DNA of 64,000 nucleotides, taken from positions 1 through 64,000 of the forward strand of contig JBFXAF010000011.1 of assembly GCA_050184585.1 (NCBI GenBank), read 5' to 3'. Positions 36,617 to 46,117 of this stretch are shown in pieces (position 1 is the stretch's first letter; each line of letters starts with the position of its first letter). Below the pieces are notes generated by a model. The model ran no database searches, was not told the origin of the DNA, and saw only the letters and a program-made list of their open reading frames with translations. The DNA comes from JBFXAF01 sp050184585. Its GTDB lineage: Bacteria; Pseudomonadota; Alphaproteobacteria; Rhizobiales; Rhizobiaceae. A program made the translations under genes and the position numbers.

Positions 36617-37240
36617 TCAGGCGGCGACGCCCGGGTAGCGCTCCGCCTTGAGGGCGCGCGCGAGGTGCGCCGCGTTGGAGACGGCCATCTCGATCGTTTC
36701 CACGACCTTGTCGGGCGTGCCGGGCAGGTCGACATAGTTGACCGAGCCCATCGCCTCGCCGACCCAGTAGACCCCGGCGTTGGCCGGCACGGTGAAACCG
36801 ACATCCGAGAGAGCCTGGAAACAGGCGGCGTGGCAGTGGTGAGCTCCGTCCTCGTTACCGACCACGGCGACGAGCGCCACCTTGCCGGCCGGCGGCATGC
36901 GGCCCTTGTCGTCGGCCTCGGACAGGAAGGCGTCCATGCGCTCAAGCACGCGCTTGGCGATGCTCGACGGCTGCCCCATCCAGATCGGCGTGCCGAGGAT
37001 GAAGATATCGGCGGCGAGCACCTTGCGGCGCAGGGCGGGCCAGTGATCGCCATCGCCCTCGTCGGAGCGCACGCCGGGCAGAATATCCCAGTCGGCTGCC
37101 CGGACGATCTCGCCGGTGACGCCATGCGGTTCGAAGGCGTCCAGGATATCGCCGAGCATGCGGTCGTTGGAACTCGGTGCGTCATGCGACGACGGTTTGA
37201 GCGAGCAATTCAGCGCAAATGCGGTCAGGGGAGTGGGCAT
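36617..37240 (-). CDS. flavodoxin-fold NAD(P)H-dependent FMN reductase-like protein
   Basis: A 207-residue protein with a flavodoxin-like fold: CSLKPSSHDAPSSNDR phosphate loop, LAADIFILGTPIWMGQPSS and the VGNEDGAHHCHAACFQAL loop. These fit the NADPH-dependent FMN reductase / WrbA-like group. It converges with the VOC gene (9-bp gap) and lies upstream of nothing on its own strand except the zinc-ribbon and uvrB genes further back. The redox partner is not evident. Confidence 0.82.
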   Translation of the reverse strand: MPTPLTAFALNCSLKPSSHDAPSSNDRMLGDILDAFEPHGVTGEIVRAADWDILPGVRSDEGDGDHWPALRRKVLAADIFILGTPIWMGQPSSIAKRVLERMDAFLSEADDKGRMPPAGKVALVAVVGNEDGAHHCHAACFQALSDVGFTVPANAGVYWVGEAMGSVNYVDLPGTPDKVVETIEMAVSNAAHLARALKAERYPGVAA

Positions 37241-37289
37241 CGAAGCCTCCTTCTGGAGGCAACGCGGGGGAATGGCCGAGGTTGCGCGC

Positions 37290-37541
37290 TCAGCCCTCGC
37301 GCCGATGGAGCGCGGCGAGCTGGAATTCCAGTGGACCGCCGCAGCCTTCGCAGGCGAGACCCGGACCGTCGGCGGGCAACAGATAGTCCGGTCCGACCCG
37401 CGCGATCAACGTCTCGAGGTCGAACATGACGAAGCGGCCGCAGCCCGGCGTGCGGCACGCGGCCTCGAGTTCGAGCCCGCGCTCGCGGATCGCCGCGAGC
37501 GTCCAGCGTTCGATTTCAGAGTCGTCCGTCCGCGAGGTCAT
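37290..37541 (-). CDS. small zinc-ribbon-like hypothetical protein
   Basis: An 83-residue protein from the ATG at 37541. Cysteines in CRTPGCGR and CEGCGG suggest a four-Cys zinc ribbon. The remainder has an amphipathic N-terminal helix. It starts 42 bp after the uvrB stop on the same strand, so it may share the uvrB transcript. Not assigned to a family. Confidence 0.6.
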   Translation of the reverse strand: MTSRTDDSEIERWTLAAIRERGLELEAACRTPGCGRFVMFDLETLIARVGPDYLLPADGPGLACEGCGGPLEFQLAALHRREG

Positions 37542-37583
37542 CGGCCCTTGTAACCCGGCGTGGGCCAAAAGTCGTGGCGGCGT

Positions 37584-40500
37584 TCAATGCCCGGGCCGGC
37601 CGGACTTTCGAGATCGCCGGCCTTGCCGCTTCTGGTCGGAAGGGTCCTCATGGCTTCCCGCACCCGATCGGGCGCGGACGACCGGCCGGGGATCGTCGCG
37701 ATCCTTCGCGCCCCCCTCTGTCCTGCCGGACATCTCCCCCGCACGGGAGGAGATCGGCTGTGGCTTGGCCGGCACCTTTCCCTCCACCGGCTTCTCGGTG
37801 CGCCTGACCGTCATCTCGTCCAGCGAGTTCTTGCGGAACAGCGAACCGCGCTCGTCGGGCGTGCCGTAGTCCGAGCCGTGCGCCTCGCTGGCGGACTGTT
37901 TCCTGAAGAGCTGGCGGGGCACGGCGCCTTCCGGCGTCGCATGGTCCCCGGATGTGCCCATCTCGTCGAGCGAGGGCTTGCGGAACATGTTGGGCCTGGC
38001 CGCCTTCGCCGCGGCTTCGGCGGCACGGTCTTCGTCGAGCTTGCGAAACCGCTCCTGCTCGTCGGCCGTGCGGTGTCTTGCCACCCCCTTGTTGTGCTTG
38101 CCTTTTTCTCGGCCCGAAGAGGGACTTTGGCTCTCGACTTCGCGGGCGAGCGGATCGTCGGAGACGGAAAGCTCCAGTTCTGTCAGCCGCTTGATCTCGT
38201 CGCGCAGGCGGGCCGCAGTCTCGAAGTCCAGGTCGGCGGCCGCGTCGCGCATCTTCTTCTGGAGGTGGTCGAGATGAGCCTTGAGATTGTTGCCCATCAG
38301 CGCGCCCTGGCTCTCGGCGAAACCCGAGATGTCGGCGCGGACATGGTCCCTCTCGTAGACGCTGTCGAGGATGTCGGCGATGCGAGACTTGATGCTTTCG
38401 GGCGTGATGCCGTTGGCCTCGTTGTAGGCCGCCTGCTTTTCGCGACGCCGCGCGGTCTCCGCCATCGCGCGCTCCATCGAACCCGTCACGTTGTCGGCGT
38501 ACAGGACGACCTTGCCGTCCACGTTTCGCGCCGCGCGGCCGATGGTCTGGATCAGGGAGGTCTCGGAGCGCAGGAAACCTTCCTTGTCGGCATCGAGGAT
38601 GGCCACGAAGCCGCATTCCGGAATATCGAGGCCTTCGCGCAGGAGGTTGATGCCGACCAGCACGTCGAACGCGCCGAGGCGGAGGTCGCGGATGATCTCG
38701 ATGCGCTCCAGCGTGTCGATGTCGGAATGCATGTAGCGGACGCGGATGCCCTGCTCGTGCAGATACTCGGTCAAATCCTCGGCCATGCGCTTGGTGAGCA
38801 CGGTGACCAGCGTGCGGTAACCCTTGCGGGCGACGTCGCGGATCTCGCCCAGAACGTCGTCGACCTGGGTCCGGGCGGGGCGCACCTCGACCGGCGGATC
38901 GATCAGGCCGGTCGGGCGGATCACCTGCTCGGCGAAGACGCCGCCGGCCTGTTCCATCTCCCAGTTGCCCGGCGTGGCGGACACGCCGACAGTGAGCGGG
39001 CGCATGGCGTCCCACTCCTCGAAGCGCAGCGGCCGGTTGTCCATGCAGGACGGCAGGCGGAAACCGTACTCGGCGAGCGTCGCCTTGCGGCGGAAGTCTC
39101 CGCGATACATGCCGCCGATCTGCGGCACCGTAACGTGACTCTCGTCGATGAAGATCAATGCGTCGTCGGGGATGTACTCGAACAGCGTCGGCGGCGGTTC
39201 GCCCGGCTGGCGGCCTGTAAGATAGCGCGAATAGTTCTCGATGCCGGCGCAGGAGCCGGTGGCCTCCAGCATCTCGATGTCGAAACGCGTGCGCTGGTCC
39301 AGCCTCTGAGCCTCCAGCAGACGCCCAGCCTTTTCAAGCTCTTCGAGGCGGAACCGGAGTTCCTCCTTGATGGACTTCACAGCCTGATTCAACGTCGGGC
39401 GCGGCGTCACATAGTGCGAGTTGGCGTAGATCTTCACGCTCTTCAGCCCGCCGGTCTTGTGGCCGGTGAGCGGATCGAACTCGGTGATGGACTCGATCTC
39501 GTCGCCGAAGAGGGCGATGCGCCAGGCGCGGTCCTCGAGGTGGGCGGGAAAGATCTCGATCGTGTCGCCGCGCACGCGGAAGGAACCGCGCACGAAGTTG
39601 ACATCCTGGCGCTTGTACTGCTGGGCGACGAGGTCGGCGAGGAGCTGGCGCTGGTCAAGCCGGTCGCCGACCTGCATCTGGAACGTCATCGCTGTGTAGG
39701 TCTCGACCGAGCCTATGCCGTAGATGCAGGAGACCGAGGCGACGATGATCACGTCGTCGCGCTCGAGCAGAGAGCGCGTCGCCGAATGGCGCATGCGATC
39801 GATCTGCTCGTTGATCGACGATTCCTTCTCGATGTAGGTGTCCGTGCGCGGGACGTAAGCCTCCGGCTGGTAGTAGTCGTAGTAGGAGACGAAATACTCG
39901 ACCGCGTTGCCCGGGAAGAACTGCTTGAACTCGCCATAGAGCTGCGCCGCCAGCGTCTTGTTGGGCGCCAGGATCAGCGCTGGGCGCTGCGTCTGCTCGA
40001 TCACCTTGGCCATGGTGAAGGTCTTGCCCGAACCGGTGACGCCGAGCAGGACCTGCGTGCGGTCGGAGCGTTCGACGCCCTCGACGAGGTCGCGGATGGC
40101 CGTCGGCTGGTCGCCGGCCGGCTCGAAATCCGACTTCATGACGATCGCGATGCCGCCTTCGGACTTTTCAGGACGCGCCGGACGGTGCGGGGTCCAGAGC
40201 TGGCCGTTCTTATGGAGCGGGTTGCCGCTCTCGATCAGCGCAGACAGCGCCTCCACCGTCGCCGTGACGCCGGATTTCGGCATCGCCTCGGCATCTTCCA
40301 GGCTGATGTCGAGGCCGGGAACCGGGTTCAACCCCGCGGCCGCCCGCTCGCGCGCGGTCGCGGCGCCGCCCATGGAGGTGCCCCGGGCCGTCTTGGTCGG
40401 CGCGGAGGAGCGTTCGGGAACCTTCTTCGCGGCCTTGCCGGATCGCCCCGAACCCCGCCCTTCCTGCTCGGCTTCGCGCGCGATCTGCTCCGCCCAGCCG

Positions 40501-40640
40501 GAAACCGGGCCATCGAGCGGTGCGCCCTCGAATGGCGCTGACGGCGCTTCGCCGAACCCGTCGAGGGGTTCCGAGGCGTCGGCGTAGTCAAGCAGCGGAC
40601 TGCGCCGGCGCGGCGCTGCTTTTCCGGTTGGTTTGGCCAT
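37584..40640 (-). CDS. uvrB: excinuclease ABC subunit UvrB with extended termini
   Basis: Damage-verification helicase of nucleotide excision repair, acting with UvrA and UvrC. At 1018 residues it is longer than the usual ~670. The core starts near residue 168 (SDFEPAGDQPTAIRDLVEG). Walker A GVTGSGKT is at 200-207, the beta-hairpin region YYDYYQPEAYVPRTDTYIEK is intact and motif IV-VI elements follow (GINLLREGLDIPEC, QTIGRAARN). A UVR motif (KKMRDAAADLDFETAARLRD) precedes the extra tail. The N-terminal ~165 residues and the ~170-residue tail are low-complexity. The tail repeats an FRK-x-S motif at 885, 911 and 934. No clear alphaproteobacterial LexA box was seen just upstream. Confidence 0.96.
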   Translation of the reverse strand: MAKPTGKAAPRRRSPLLDYADASEPLDGFGEAPSAPFEGAPLDGPVSGWAEQIAREAEQEGRGSGRSGKAAKKVPERSSAPTKTARGTSMGGAATARERAAAGLNPVPGLDISLEDAEAMPKSGVTATVEALSALIESGNPLHKNGQLWTPHRPARPEKSEGGIAIVMKSDFEPAGDQPTAIRDLVEGVERSDRTQVLLGVTGSGKTFTMAKVIEQTQRPALILAPNKTLAAQLYGEFKQFFPGNAVEYFVSYYDYYQPEAYVPRTDTYIEKESSINEQIDRMRHSATRSLLERDDVIIVASVSCIYGIGSVETYTAMTFQMQVGDRLDQRQLLADLVAQQYKRQDVNFVRGSFRVRGDTIEIFPAHLEDRAWRIALFGDEIESITEFDPLTGHKTGGLKSVKIYANSHYVTPRPTLNQAVKSIKEELRFRLEELEKAGRLLEAQRLDQRTRFDIEMLEATGSCAGIENYSRYLTGRQPGEPPPTLFEYIPDDALIFIDESHVTVPQIGGMYRGDFRRKATLAEYGFRLPSCMDNRPLRFEEWDAMRPLTVGVSATPGNWEMEQAGGVFAEQVIRPTGLIDPPVEVRPARTQVDDVLGEIRDVARKGYRTLVTVLTKRMAEDLTEYLHEQGIRVRYMHSDIDTLERIEIIRDLRLGAFDVLVGINLLREGLDIPECGFVAILDADKEGFLRSETSLIQTIGRAARNVDGKVVLYADNVTGSMERAMAETARRREKQAAYNEANGITPESIKSRIADILDSVYERDHVRADISGFAESQGALMGNNLKAHLDHLQKKMRDAAADLDFETAARLRDEIKRLTELELSVSDDPLAREVESQSPSSGREKGKHNKGVARHRTADEQERFRKLDEDRAAEAAAKAARPNMFRKPSLDEMGTSGDHATPEGAVPRQLFRKQSASEAHGSDYGTPDERGSLFRKNSLDEMTVRRTEKPVEGKVPAKPQPISSRAGEMSGRTEGGAKDRDDPRPVVRARSGAGSHEDPSDQKRQGRRSRKSGRPGH

Positions 40641-40745
40641 GGCGCGAATATGGGGCCGTTGCCGCGCGAAGGAAAGGGCGGCCGCAACCGTGGAGCGCCA
40701 TCCCTGACAGGAGGGTGTCAGGAGCCCGCTCCAGGGCTCGAACGC

Positions 40746-42167
40746 TTAGGCCGGCAGACGGATCACCGCGCGCAGACCGCCCATAGGGCTGTCTTCGAGG
40801 GCGACGTCGCCGCCGTGGCCGCGGGCGATGTCGCGAGCGATGGAGAGGCCCAGGCCGGTCCCGCTCTCATCCTGATTGCGGGCCTCATCGAGCCTGACGA
40901 ACGGCTTGAACACATCCTCGCGGCGATCGGGCGGGATGCCCGGACCGTTGTCGTCGACCGTAACGGTGAGCGAGCCGCGCGCATGGACGGCGGCGACGCG
41001 CACCGTCGCGGCGTAGCGGAAGGCGTTGCCGACGACGTTGCCCAGGAGTCGCGCGAAGGCGCCGGGCCTGACCTGCACTTCGGCGTTTCCGGCGATGGTG
41101 TAGGCGAAATCGCGCTTCCTCAGGCGCGCTTCCTCTGCGAGACGGGCGAAACCGTCCCGCAGATCATAACGTCCCGTCTCCTCGAAGCCCTCGCCGCGGG
41201 CGAAGGCAAGGTAGCCTTCGAGCATCGACTGCATCTCGTTGATGTCGGCGATCATCGCTTCGGTGTCGACCTTCCTGCCCAACAGGGCGAGTTGGAGGCG
41301 GAAGCGGGTGAGGATCGTGCGCAGATCGTGGCTGACGCCTGTAAGCATGGCCGTCCGCTGCTCGATCTGGCGTTCGATGCGCTCCCGCATCTGGATGAAG
41401 GCGTAACCCGCGCGGCGCACCTCGTCCGCGCCGCGCGGCTTGAAGTCGCTCGGCATCGGCCGGCCCTTGCCGAAACTCTCGGCGGCTTCGGCGAGCCGCA
41501 GGATCGGGCGGATCTGGTTGCGAAGGAAAGGCACGGCGATGAGCAGCAGGACCAGCGAGGTGCCGACCATCCAAAGGAGGAAGATGTGGGTGTTGGACGC
41601 GTAAGCCTGCCCGCGTCGGGCGAAGACGCGCAGCACCTTTCCATCGAGCTGCACGCGAATCTCGATGATGTTCGAGTTGCCGACGGTGTCGAGCCAGAAC
41701 GGACGGTTGATCTGGCGGGTGATCTCCTCCGACAGTGTCTGGTCGAGGAGCGAGAAGAACGGCTTCGGTCCCGGCCCGGGCAGGGGTTCGGGCGGCAGGA
41801 TGTCGATCCTCAGCGCCAGCCGGTCCTGCGCGATGCGCACGACCTGCGCATAGTCGTCGCCGGGCGGGTAGGTCTCGATCATGTCGATGATCGCCGCGAT
41901 GTCGCGCGTGACGGCCTGCGAGAGCCGCTGAGTGACCGTTTGCCAGTGCCGCTCCATGAAGACGAAAGCGACGACGGACTGCAACAGGATCATCGGCGCG
42001 ATGACGATGATCAGCGACCTGGCGTAGAGGCGCTTCGGCATCCACCGCCCGAAACTCCGCCAGACCGCCCGCCAACCGACGCCGATCGTATCGACCAAGG
42101 GCAGCGGGGCGCGTTCCCCGCTCGCCTGCACCTCGGTCTTGGTCGTGTCGCTGCTCACCATCGTCAC
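40746..42167 (-). CDS. sensor histidine kinase, EnvZ-like
   Basis: A 473-residue membrane kinase. Helix 1 lies near 51-71, a periplasmic loop of ~120 residues follows, helix 2 is near 195-215, and a HAMP linker comes next. The phosphoacceptor is His280 in TGVSHDLRTILTRFRLQ. ATP-binding motifs are intact: NAFRYA (N box), DDNGPGIP (G1) and GTGLGLSIA (G2). The arrangement matches EnvZ-type sensors. No response regulator is adjacent; the upstream gene is the TIR protein at 42229, 61 bp away. The likely partner is the OmpR-like regulator at 56221-56940. Confidence 0.94.
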   Translation of the reverse strand: MTMVSSDTTKTEVQASGERAPLPLVDTIGVGWRAVWRSFGRWMPKRLYARSLIIVIAPMILLQSVVAFVFMERHWQTVTQRLSQAVTRDIAAIIDMIETYPPGDDYAQVVRIAQDRLALRIDILPPEPLPGPGPKPFFSLLDQTLSEEITRQINRPFWLDTVGNSNIIEIRVQLDGKVLRVFARRGQAYASNTHIFLLWMVGTSLVLLLIAVPFLRNQIRPILRLAEAAESFGKGRPMPSDFKPRGADEVRRAGYAFIQMRERIERQIEQRTAMLTGVSHDLRTILTRFRLQLALLGRKVDTEAMIADINEMQSMLEGYLAFARGEGFEETGRYDLRDGFARLAEEARLRKRDFAYTIAGNAEVQVRPGAFARLLGNVVGNAFRYAATVRVAAVHARGSLTVTVDDNGPGIPPDRREDVFKPFVRLDEARNQDESGTGLGLSIARDIARGHGGDVALEDSPMGGLRAVIRLPA

Positions 42168-42228
42168 CGCCGTTCGACGCCAAGATAGTGCGAGGAGGCG
42201 ATGGTGGCAAAAGGGCGCGCTGGATCGC

Positions 42229-45081
42229 CTACAGCTCGGCCGGCCAGCAGGGCGATGTCCGCCAGTCGTCGGCGACCGCCGGGCGGCAGCGGGCCGGCAG
42301 GTTCAATCGGGTTTCCTCGACAAGCGCGGACAAGGCCGGCAGCCGCAGGACCCGTTCGACCTGGCGGGCGCCGGAAGCGATCGCCCCATCCTCGCCGAAC
42401 GCCAGCCCGAACCATTTGTAATCGCCGCCGAGATCGATCCATCGGCTCCGGGCGGGCACGGAATAGAGGAACCCGAACGTGTCGCCGGCCCCCAGGCTCT
42501 CGAGGATCAGCAACCGCTGGCCGTCGCTGCTCGGCTCGGCGTGGAAAACGAGATTGTCGCCCTTGTAGACAATTTCGGAGGCCCAGCCGCCACCCTGCGG
42601 CATCCGGGTCCAGGCAAGGACGGAATGGGTGGCGTCGGTGGTGACTATGGCGCTGCCCGAACCGACGATGAAGGCCGAGGTGACGAACCCTTCCGGCGCC
42701 GGGAGACGCGCATCCTCGAGGCCCGCGCCGGCGCGGATCGCGCGAAGATCGTAGAGCGAGACCGCCTGCGGATCGCGCCCCAGCACCAGCATGCGCTCGC
42801 CGTCGCGCGAGAACTGGGCGCAGTCGACGCCAGGCCCGAGATCGACCGACCGCTCCTCGCCACCTGCGCCACGCATGACGACGATCTGGGGATCGTCGCC
42901 GTCTTCCAGGTCCGCATAGTCGACGGTGGTTCCGTCCGGGAGCGCGAAGTCCGCCTCGAGATAGGGCTCCAGCATGGCGTAGCCGACACAGCTACCGGGA
43001 TTGAGCGGACGCAGTCTTTGCCGCTGGCCGGCGATAGCCGCCTGCGCGGCATCGTCGAGCGATGGCCGGGGCCGCTCAACCAGGGACCGCACGACAACGC
43101 GGTTCGACCACGGCTCCACCACCGCGATCCGCCTCGCGCCGACGAAGCGGGCCGGCCCCGGAGCATCGGGATAGGCGAGCGTCCGGGCCACGCCGTAGTC
43201 GGCGAAGACCAGCAGTTCGCGGTTGAGGATCGCGCCGAACTGCCCTGTCTCGGGATCGCCGCCGAACCAGGAGAAGTTCGTCTGCTGGGGCTCGCGCCCG
43301 AAGCTTTGCATCAGTTCCTGGACGTCGGTGACGGACCCGTCCGCGCGCAGCACGTAATCCGAACGGTCCACTCCCGCGGATGTCGATTGGAACTTGGACA
43401 TCAGGACGGCGTCGCCGGACGCCGCGCAGCGGTAGGAGCCGTAGGCGTCGGCGAATCCGGCGATCATCGCATCGGGATACGCATCGGGACCCAGCGCCGC
43501 ATCCATCATGCAGGCGCGGAAGACCAGACGGTCGTAGTCGGTCGACTGCAGCGTCGCCTTGTCGAGCGCGATGCCGCCCGCGCCGCGAACCAGGCGGTAA
43601 GCGCTGAAATGTTCGGCGAAGACCGGTCCACCATCATAGACGAACTCCGAGCCGTCGGCGTCGACCAGGTACCTCATGTCGTACTCGAAGACCTGAGAGA
43701 CAATCGCGCCCGTCTTGGTGTCGAGCAGGCGGCCGACGGTTCGTCCATCGCCGTCCGCCTCGACGACGTAGATGGCGGAGGCGATCATCCCGTTGCCGTG
43801 CACGACGATGTCGCCCTCGCGGCGCTGGGCCGACGTCGCCTGCTCCATCGGCGGCATGCGACCGGTAAAGTTCGTCGCGCCGGTCACGGCGTCGACCCTA
43901 ACCACCCGACCGTCCTCGTGAACGACCACGAGGTCGACCGCATCGCCGGCGCGGACGAAACCGACCGTCTCGATCGGCGCGCTGCCGGCGGGGGCGATGT
44001 AGCTCTCCATGGGCGCGGCGGCGGCGTCGAACCGCAGCACGACACCGCGCGCGCGATCGACGAAGTAGAGCGCGTCAGGGCCTTCATAGGCGACCGCGCC
44101 GACCGGAAGGTCGTATGCGCGACTGGTCGCATAGGCCTGGTTGGCGCGGTGGAACGCGATCAGCATCTCGTCGCCTGCGCCTGCGTCGTCGAAAGATCTT
44201 GCCGCCTCAAGCAGCAGCACCGCCGCGGCGTCGGTCTCGCCCTGGTCGAGTTGCGATCCGGCGACGTTGACGGCGAGACGCGCGGCGCCAAGTTCGGCTT
44301 CGCGCGTCTTCTCCTCCGCGATCTCGGTCTGCTCCTCCGCGCGCTGCTGGAACAGGAAGGCGGTCACGGCCAGCCCGATGGCGATGATGGCCGCAGCGAT
44401 CGATCCCACGACCGTCATCCTTCTGCGCCGGTCCTGCCCGCGCCGGCTGGCGAGGATCAGCTCCAGGATCTCCGACGCCGGAGCGGGCACGTCCCGAGGC
44501 GTCCTGACAGACCAGGCCTCCGCCTCGGCCAGCGCCCGGCCGCGCAGCAGATGCGCGCCGTCGCGGTTGGCCGCCATCCACTCGCGCGCATCGTCGGAAA
44601 GGCTCGTCGCCTTCTTCAGCCACGCCCGGTCGGTGTTCAGCGCACGGACGAGATCGGCCTCGTGCAGCGATGATTCGTAAACGCCTTCGGCCGGTAGAAG
44701 GTGGATTCTCCCCAGCGCCTCGGGCAGCGTCGCCGGATCGGTGTCGGCGACCTTCACCGGTAGCAGCCGCTTCGACAGGCGGCCGACCTCGCCGAGCTCC
44801 CAGTTCACCCATTTGGATTTCACGCTGGCCGGCGAGACCAGCCAGACCACCGTGTCGCTGGCGGCAATGAAGGCGGCCAGTTCCTTCTGCCACTCCTCGC
44901 CATAGGGCAGGTCGCGGCGGTCGATGGTGACGGCGAAGCCATTCCTCTCCAGGTCGGCGACCATGCGGTCCGCCGCCGCCATGTCCACCCGCGAATAGGA
45001 GATGAAGACCTTCAGCGCGTCGGCGTTCGCCGTCGCGATGGCCGAACCCGGTCCCACCGGCCCAACAGTCTGCATGTCCAT
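42229..45081 (-). CDS. TIR domain protein with membrane helix and propeller-like C-terminus
   Basis: A 950-residue protein from the ATG at 45081 (start not certain; ATG at 45075 also fits). Residues ~20-150 are a TIR domain: ALKVFISYSRVDMAAADRM, IDRRDLPYGEEWQKEL, then WVNWELGEVGR. Glu95 in WVNWELG sits where NAD-cleaving TIRs carry their catalytic Glu. A linker leads to a membrane helix (~221-244) and a short coiled coil. The remaining ~650 residues look like irregular beta blades, lacking clear WD40 repeats. No P-loop ATPase is present. The first ~200 residues are almost identical to those of the gene at 57095. It lies just upstream of the EnvZ-like kinase. Confidence 0.86.
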   Translation of the reverse strand: MDMQTVGPVGPGSAIATANADALKVFISYSRVDMAAADRMVADLERNGFAVTIDRRDLPYGEEWQKELAAFIAASDTVVWLVSPASVKSKWVNWELGEVGRLSKRLLPVKVADTDPATLPEALGRIHLLPAEGVYESSLHEADLVRALNTDRAWLKKATSLSDDAREWMAANRDGAHLLRGRALAEAEAWSVRTPRDVPAPASEILELILASRRGQDRRRRMTVVGSIAAAIIAIGLAVTAFLFQQRAEEQTEIAEEKTREAELGAARLAVNVAGSQLDQGETDAAAVLLLEAARSFDDAGAGDEMLIAFHRANQAYATSRAYDLPVGAVAYEGPDALYFVDRARGVVLRFDAAAAPMESYIAPAGSAPIETVGFVRAGDAVDLVVVHEDGRVVRVDAVTGATNFTGRMPPMEQATSAQRREGDIVVHGNGMIASAIYVVEADGDGRTVGRLLDTKTGAIVSQVFEYDMRYLVDADGSEFVYDGGPVFAEHFSAYRLVRGAGGIALDKATLQSTDYDRLVFRACMMDAALGPDAYPDAMIAGFADAYGSYRCAASGDAVLMSKFQSTSAGVDRSDYVLRADGSVTDVQELMQSFGREPQQTNFSWFGGDPETGQFGAILNRELLVFADYGVARTLAYPDAPGPARFVGARRIAVVEPWSNRVVVRSLVERPRPSLDDAAQAAIAGQRQRLRPLNPGSCVGYAMLEPYLEADFALPDGTTVDYADLEDGDDPQIVVMRGAGGEERSVDLGPGVDCAQFSRDGERMLVLGRDPQAVSLYDLRAIRAGAGLEDARLPAPEGFVTSAFIVGSGSAIVTTDATHSVLAWTRMPQGGGWASEIVYKGDNLVFHAEPSSDGQRLLILESLGAGDTFGFLYSVPARSRWIDLGGDYKWFGLAFGEDGAIASGARQVERVLRLPALSALVEETRLNLPARCRPAVADDWRTSPCWPAEL
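44418..45027 (-). repeat. inverted repeat arm 1 (TIR domain DNA)
   Basis: About 610 bp, from the Asn-Ala-Asp codons to the Arg run before the membrane helix, match 57110-57720 in opposite orientation with only scattered mismatches. One amino-acid difference (Asn/Ser) was noticed within the ~200 residues. Identity judged by eye. Confidence 0.88.
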
Positions 45082-45232
45082 GCCTGATTCCCACGCCACC
45101 CGCGACGATAGCAACCGCCTATTGCGGCGAAAAGCGGCCGCCGCGTCGCGGGCTGGTGCTCTGCCCCCAGCCCGGCTAAGACTGGCCTACGAGGGTGGGA
45201 AGGTCAGTCCTCGACGGCATCTTGGGGGGCGC

Positions 45233-46117
45233 GTGGCGATCCGGTCTCTTCAGAAGCTCGAGGGGCGCTTCCGCCGCCTGCGCGACCGGGCGCTCGGCAA
45301 CGCGCTGTTTGGTGCGGGCATCACGGCGAAGGCGTTCCTTCGCCATCTCGGCGCGCGCGGCGACCTGATCGTCCGCACGCTTGCGGACCACCGGATCGTG
45401 CTCGATCCCGGCGATCACACGCTCTCCTATTCGCTGATGCGGGAGGGCACGTGGCAACGCTGGGAACTCGACCGCGCGGTTTCGTTCCTCGCGGCCCGCG
45501 GTGCATTGCCGCCGGGCGGGCTGTTCGTCGACGTGGGCGCCAACATCGGCACGCAGACGGTCTACGCCATGCTGACCGGCGCCTTCGGAGGGGCGGTGGC
45601 AATCGAACCCGAGCCGCGCTGCTTCGACATCCTTCAGCTGAACGTGGCCGTCAACGGGTTCGCAGACCGCGTGCGGACGGTGCGCAGCGCGGTGGGTGCA
45701 ACGAGCGGCGAGCTGCCTTTCATGGTGGAGGCCGGCAACCGGGCGGCGCATTCGCTTGTGCGGGCGCTGACGGCGACCAGCGGCGTATCGATCAATGTAC
45801 CGGTGCGCCCGCTACCGGACCTGCTTGCCGGTTGCGGCGCGGATCCGGCCTCCGTGGGCATGGTCTGGATCGACGTCGAGGGATACGAGCCCGACGTGCT
45901 TGCCGGCATGCCGGGATTGCTCGCGAGAAGCGTCCCCTTGGTGATCGAGACCAACCCGCATCTCTATGCCGGCGGGATCGATGCGCTGGCGTCGATCCTC
46001 ATCCCTCACTACGACATGTTCGTCGACTTGGCCGAGGCGCTCCTGGTGCCGCGGCCGATCGGGGACCTGACGCAAATTACCGGCCAGCACGACGTCGCCG
46101 TCTTTCGCGGCGGTTAG
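45233..46117 (+). CDS. FkbM family methyltransferase
   Basis: A 294-residue SAM-dependent methyltransferase. The SAM site is LFVDVGANIGTQTVYAM near residue 100, and the FkbM hallmark VWIDVEGYEPDVLAGMPGLL follows near 225. The GTG at 45233 has a GGGGGG run upstream; longer in-frame starts read into the TIR gene leader and are unlikely. FkbM enzymes O-methylate sugars or glycolipids; the acceptor is unknown. It overlaps the convergent SDR gene by 4 bp at the stop codons. Confidence 0.88.
   Translation: MAIRSLQKLEGRFRRLRDRALGNALFGAGITAKAFLRHLGARGDLIVRTLADHRIVLDPGDHTLSYSLMREGTWQRWELDRAVSFLAARGALPPGGLFVDVGANIGTQTVYAMLTGAFGGAVAIEPEPRCFDILQLNVAVNGFADRVRTVRSAVGATSGELPFMVEAGNRAAHSLVRALTATSGVSINVPVRPLPDLLAGCGADPASVGMVWIDVEGYEPDVLAGMPGLLARSVPLVIETNPHLYAGGIDALASILIPHYDMFVDLAEALLVPRPIGDLTQITGQHDVAVFRGG

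Noticed and set aside
40641..40745. LexA-type SOS box and hairpins upstream of uvrB
   Set aside because: No GTTC-N7-GTTC pair was found in this gap. Two short hairpins (CCTGACA/TGTCAGG and GAGCCC/GGGCTC) lack a T tract, so a terminator is not supported.
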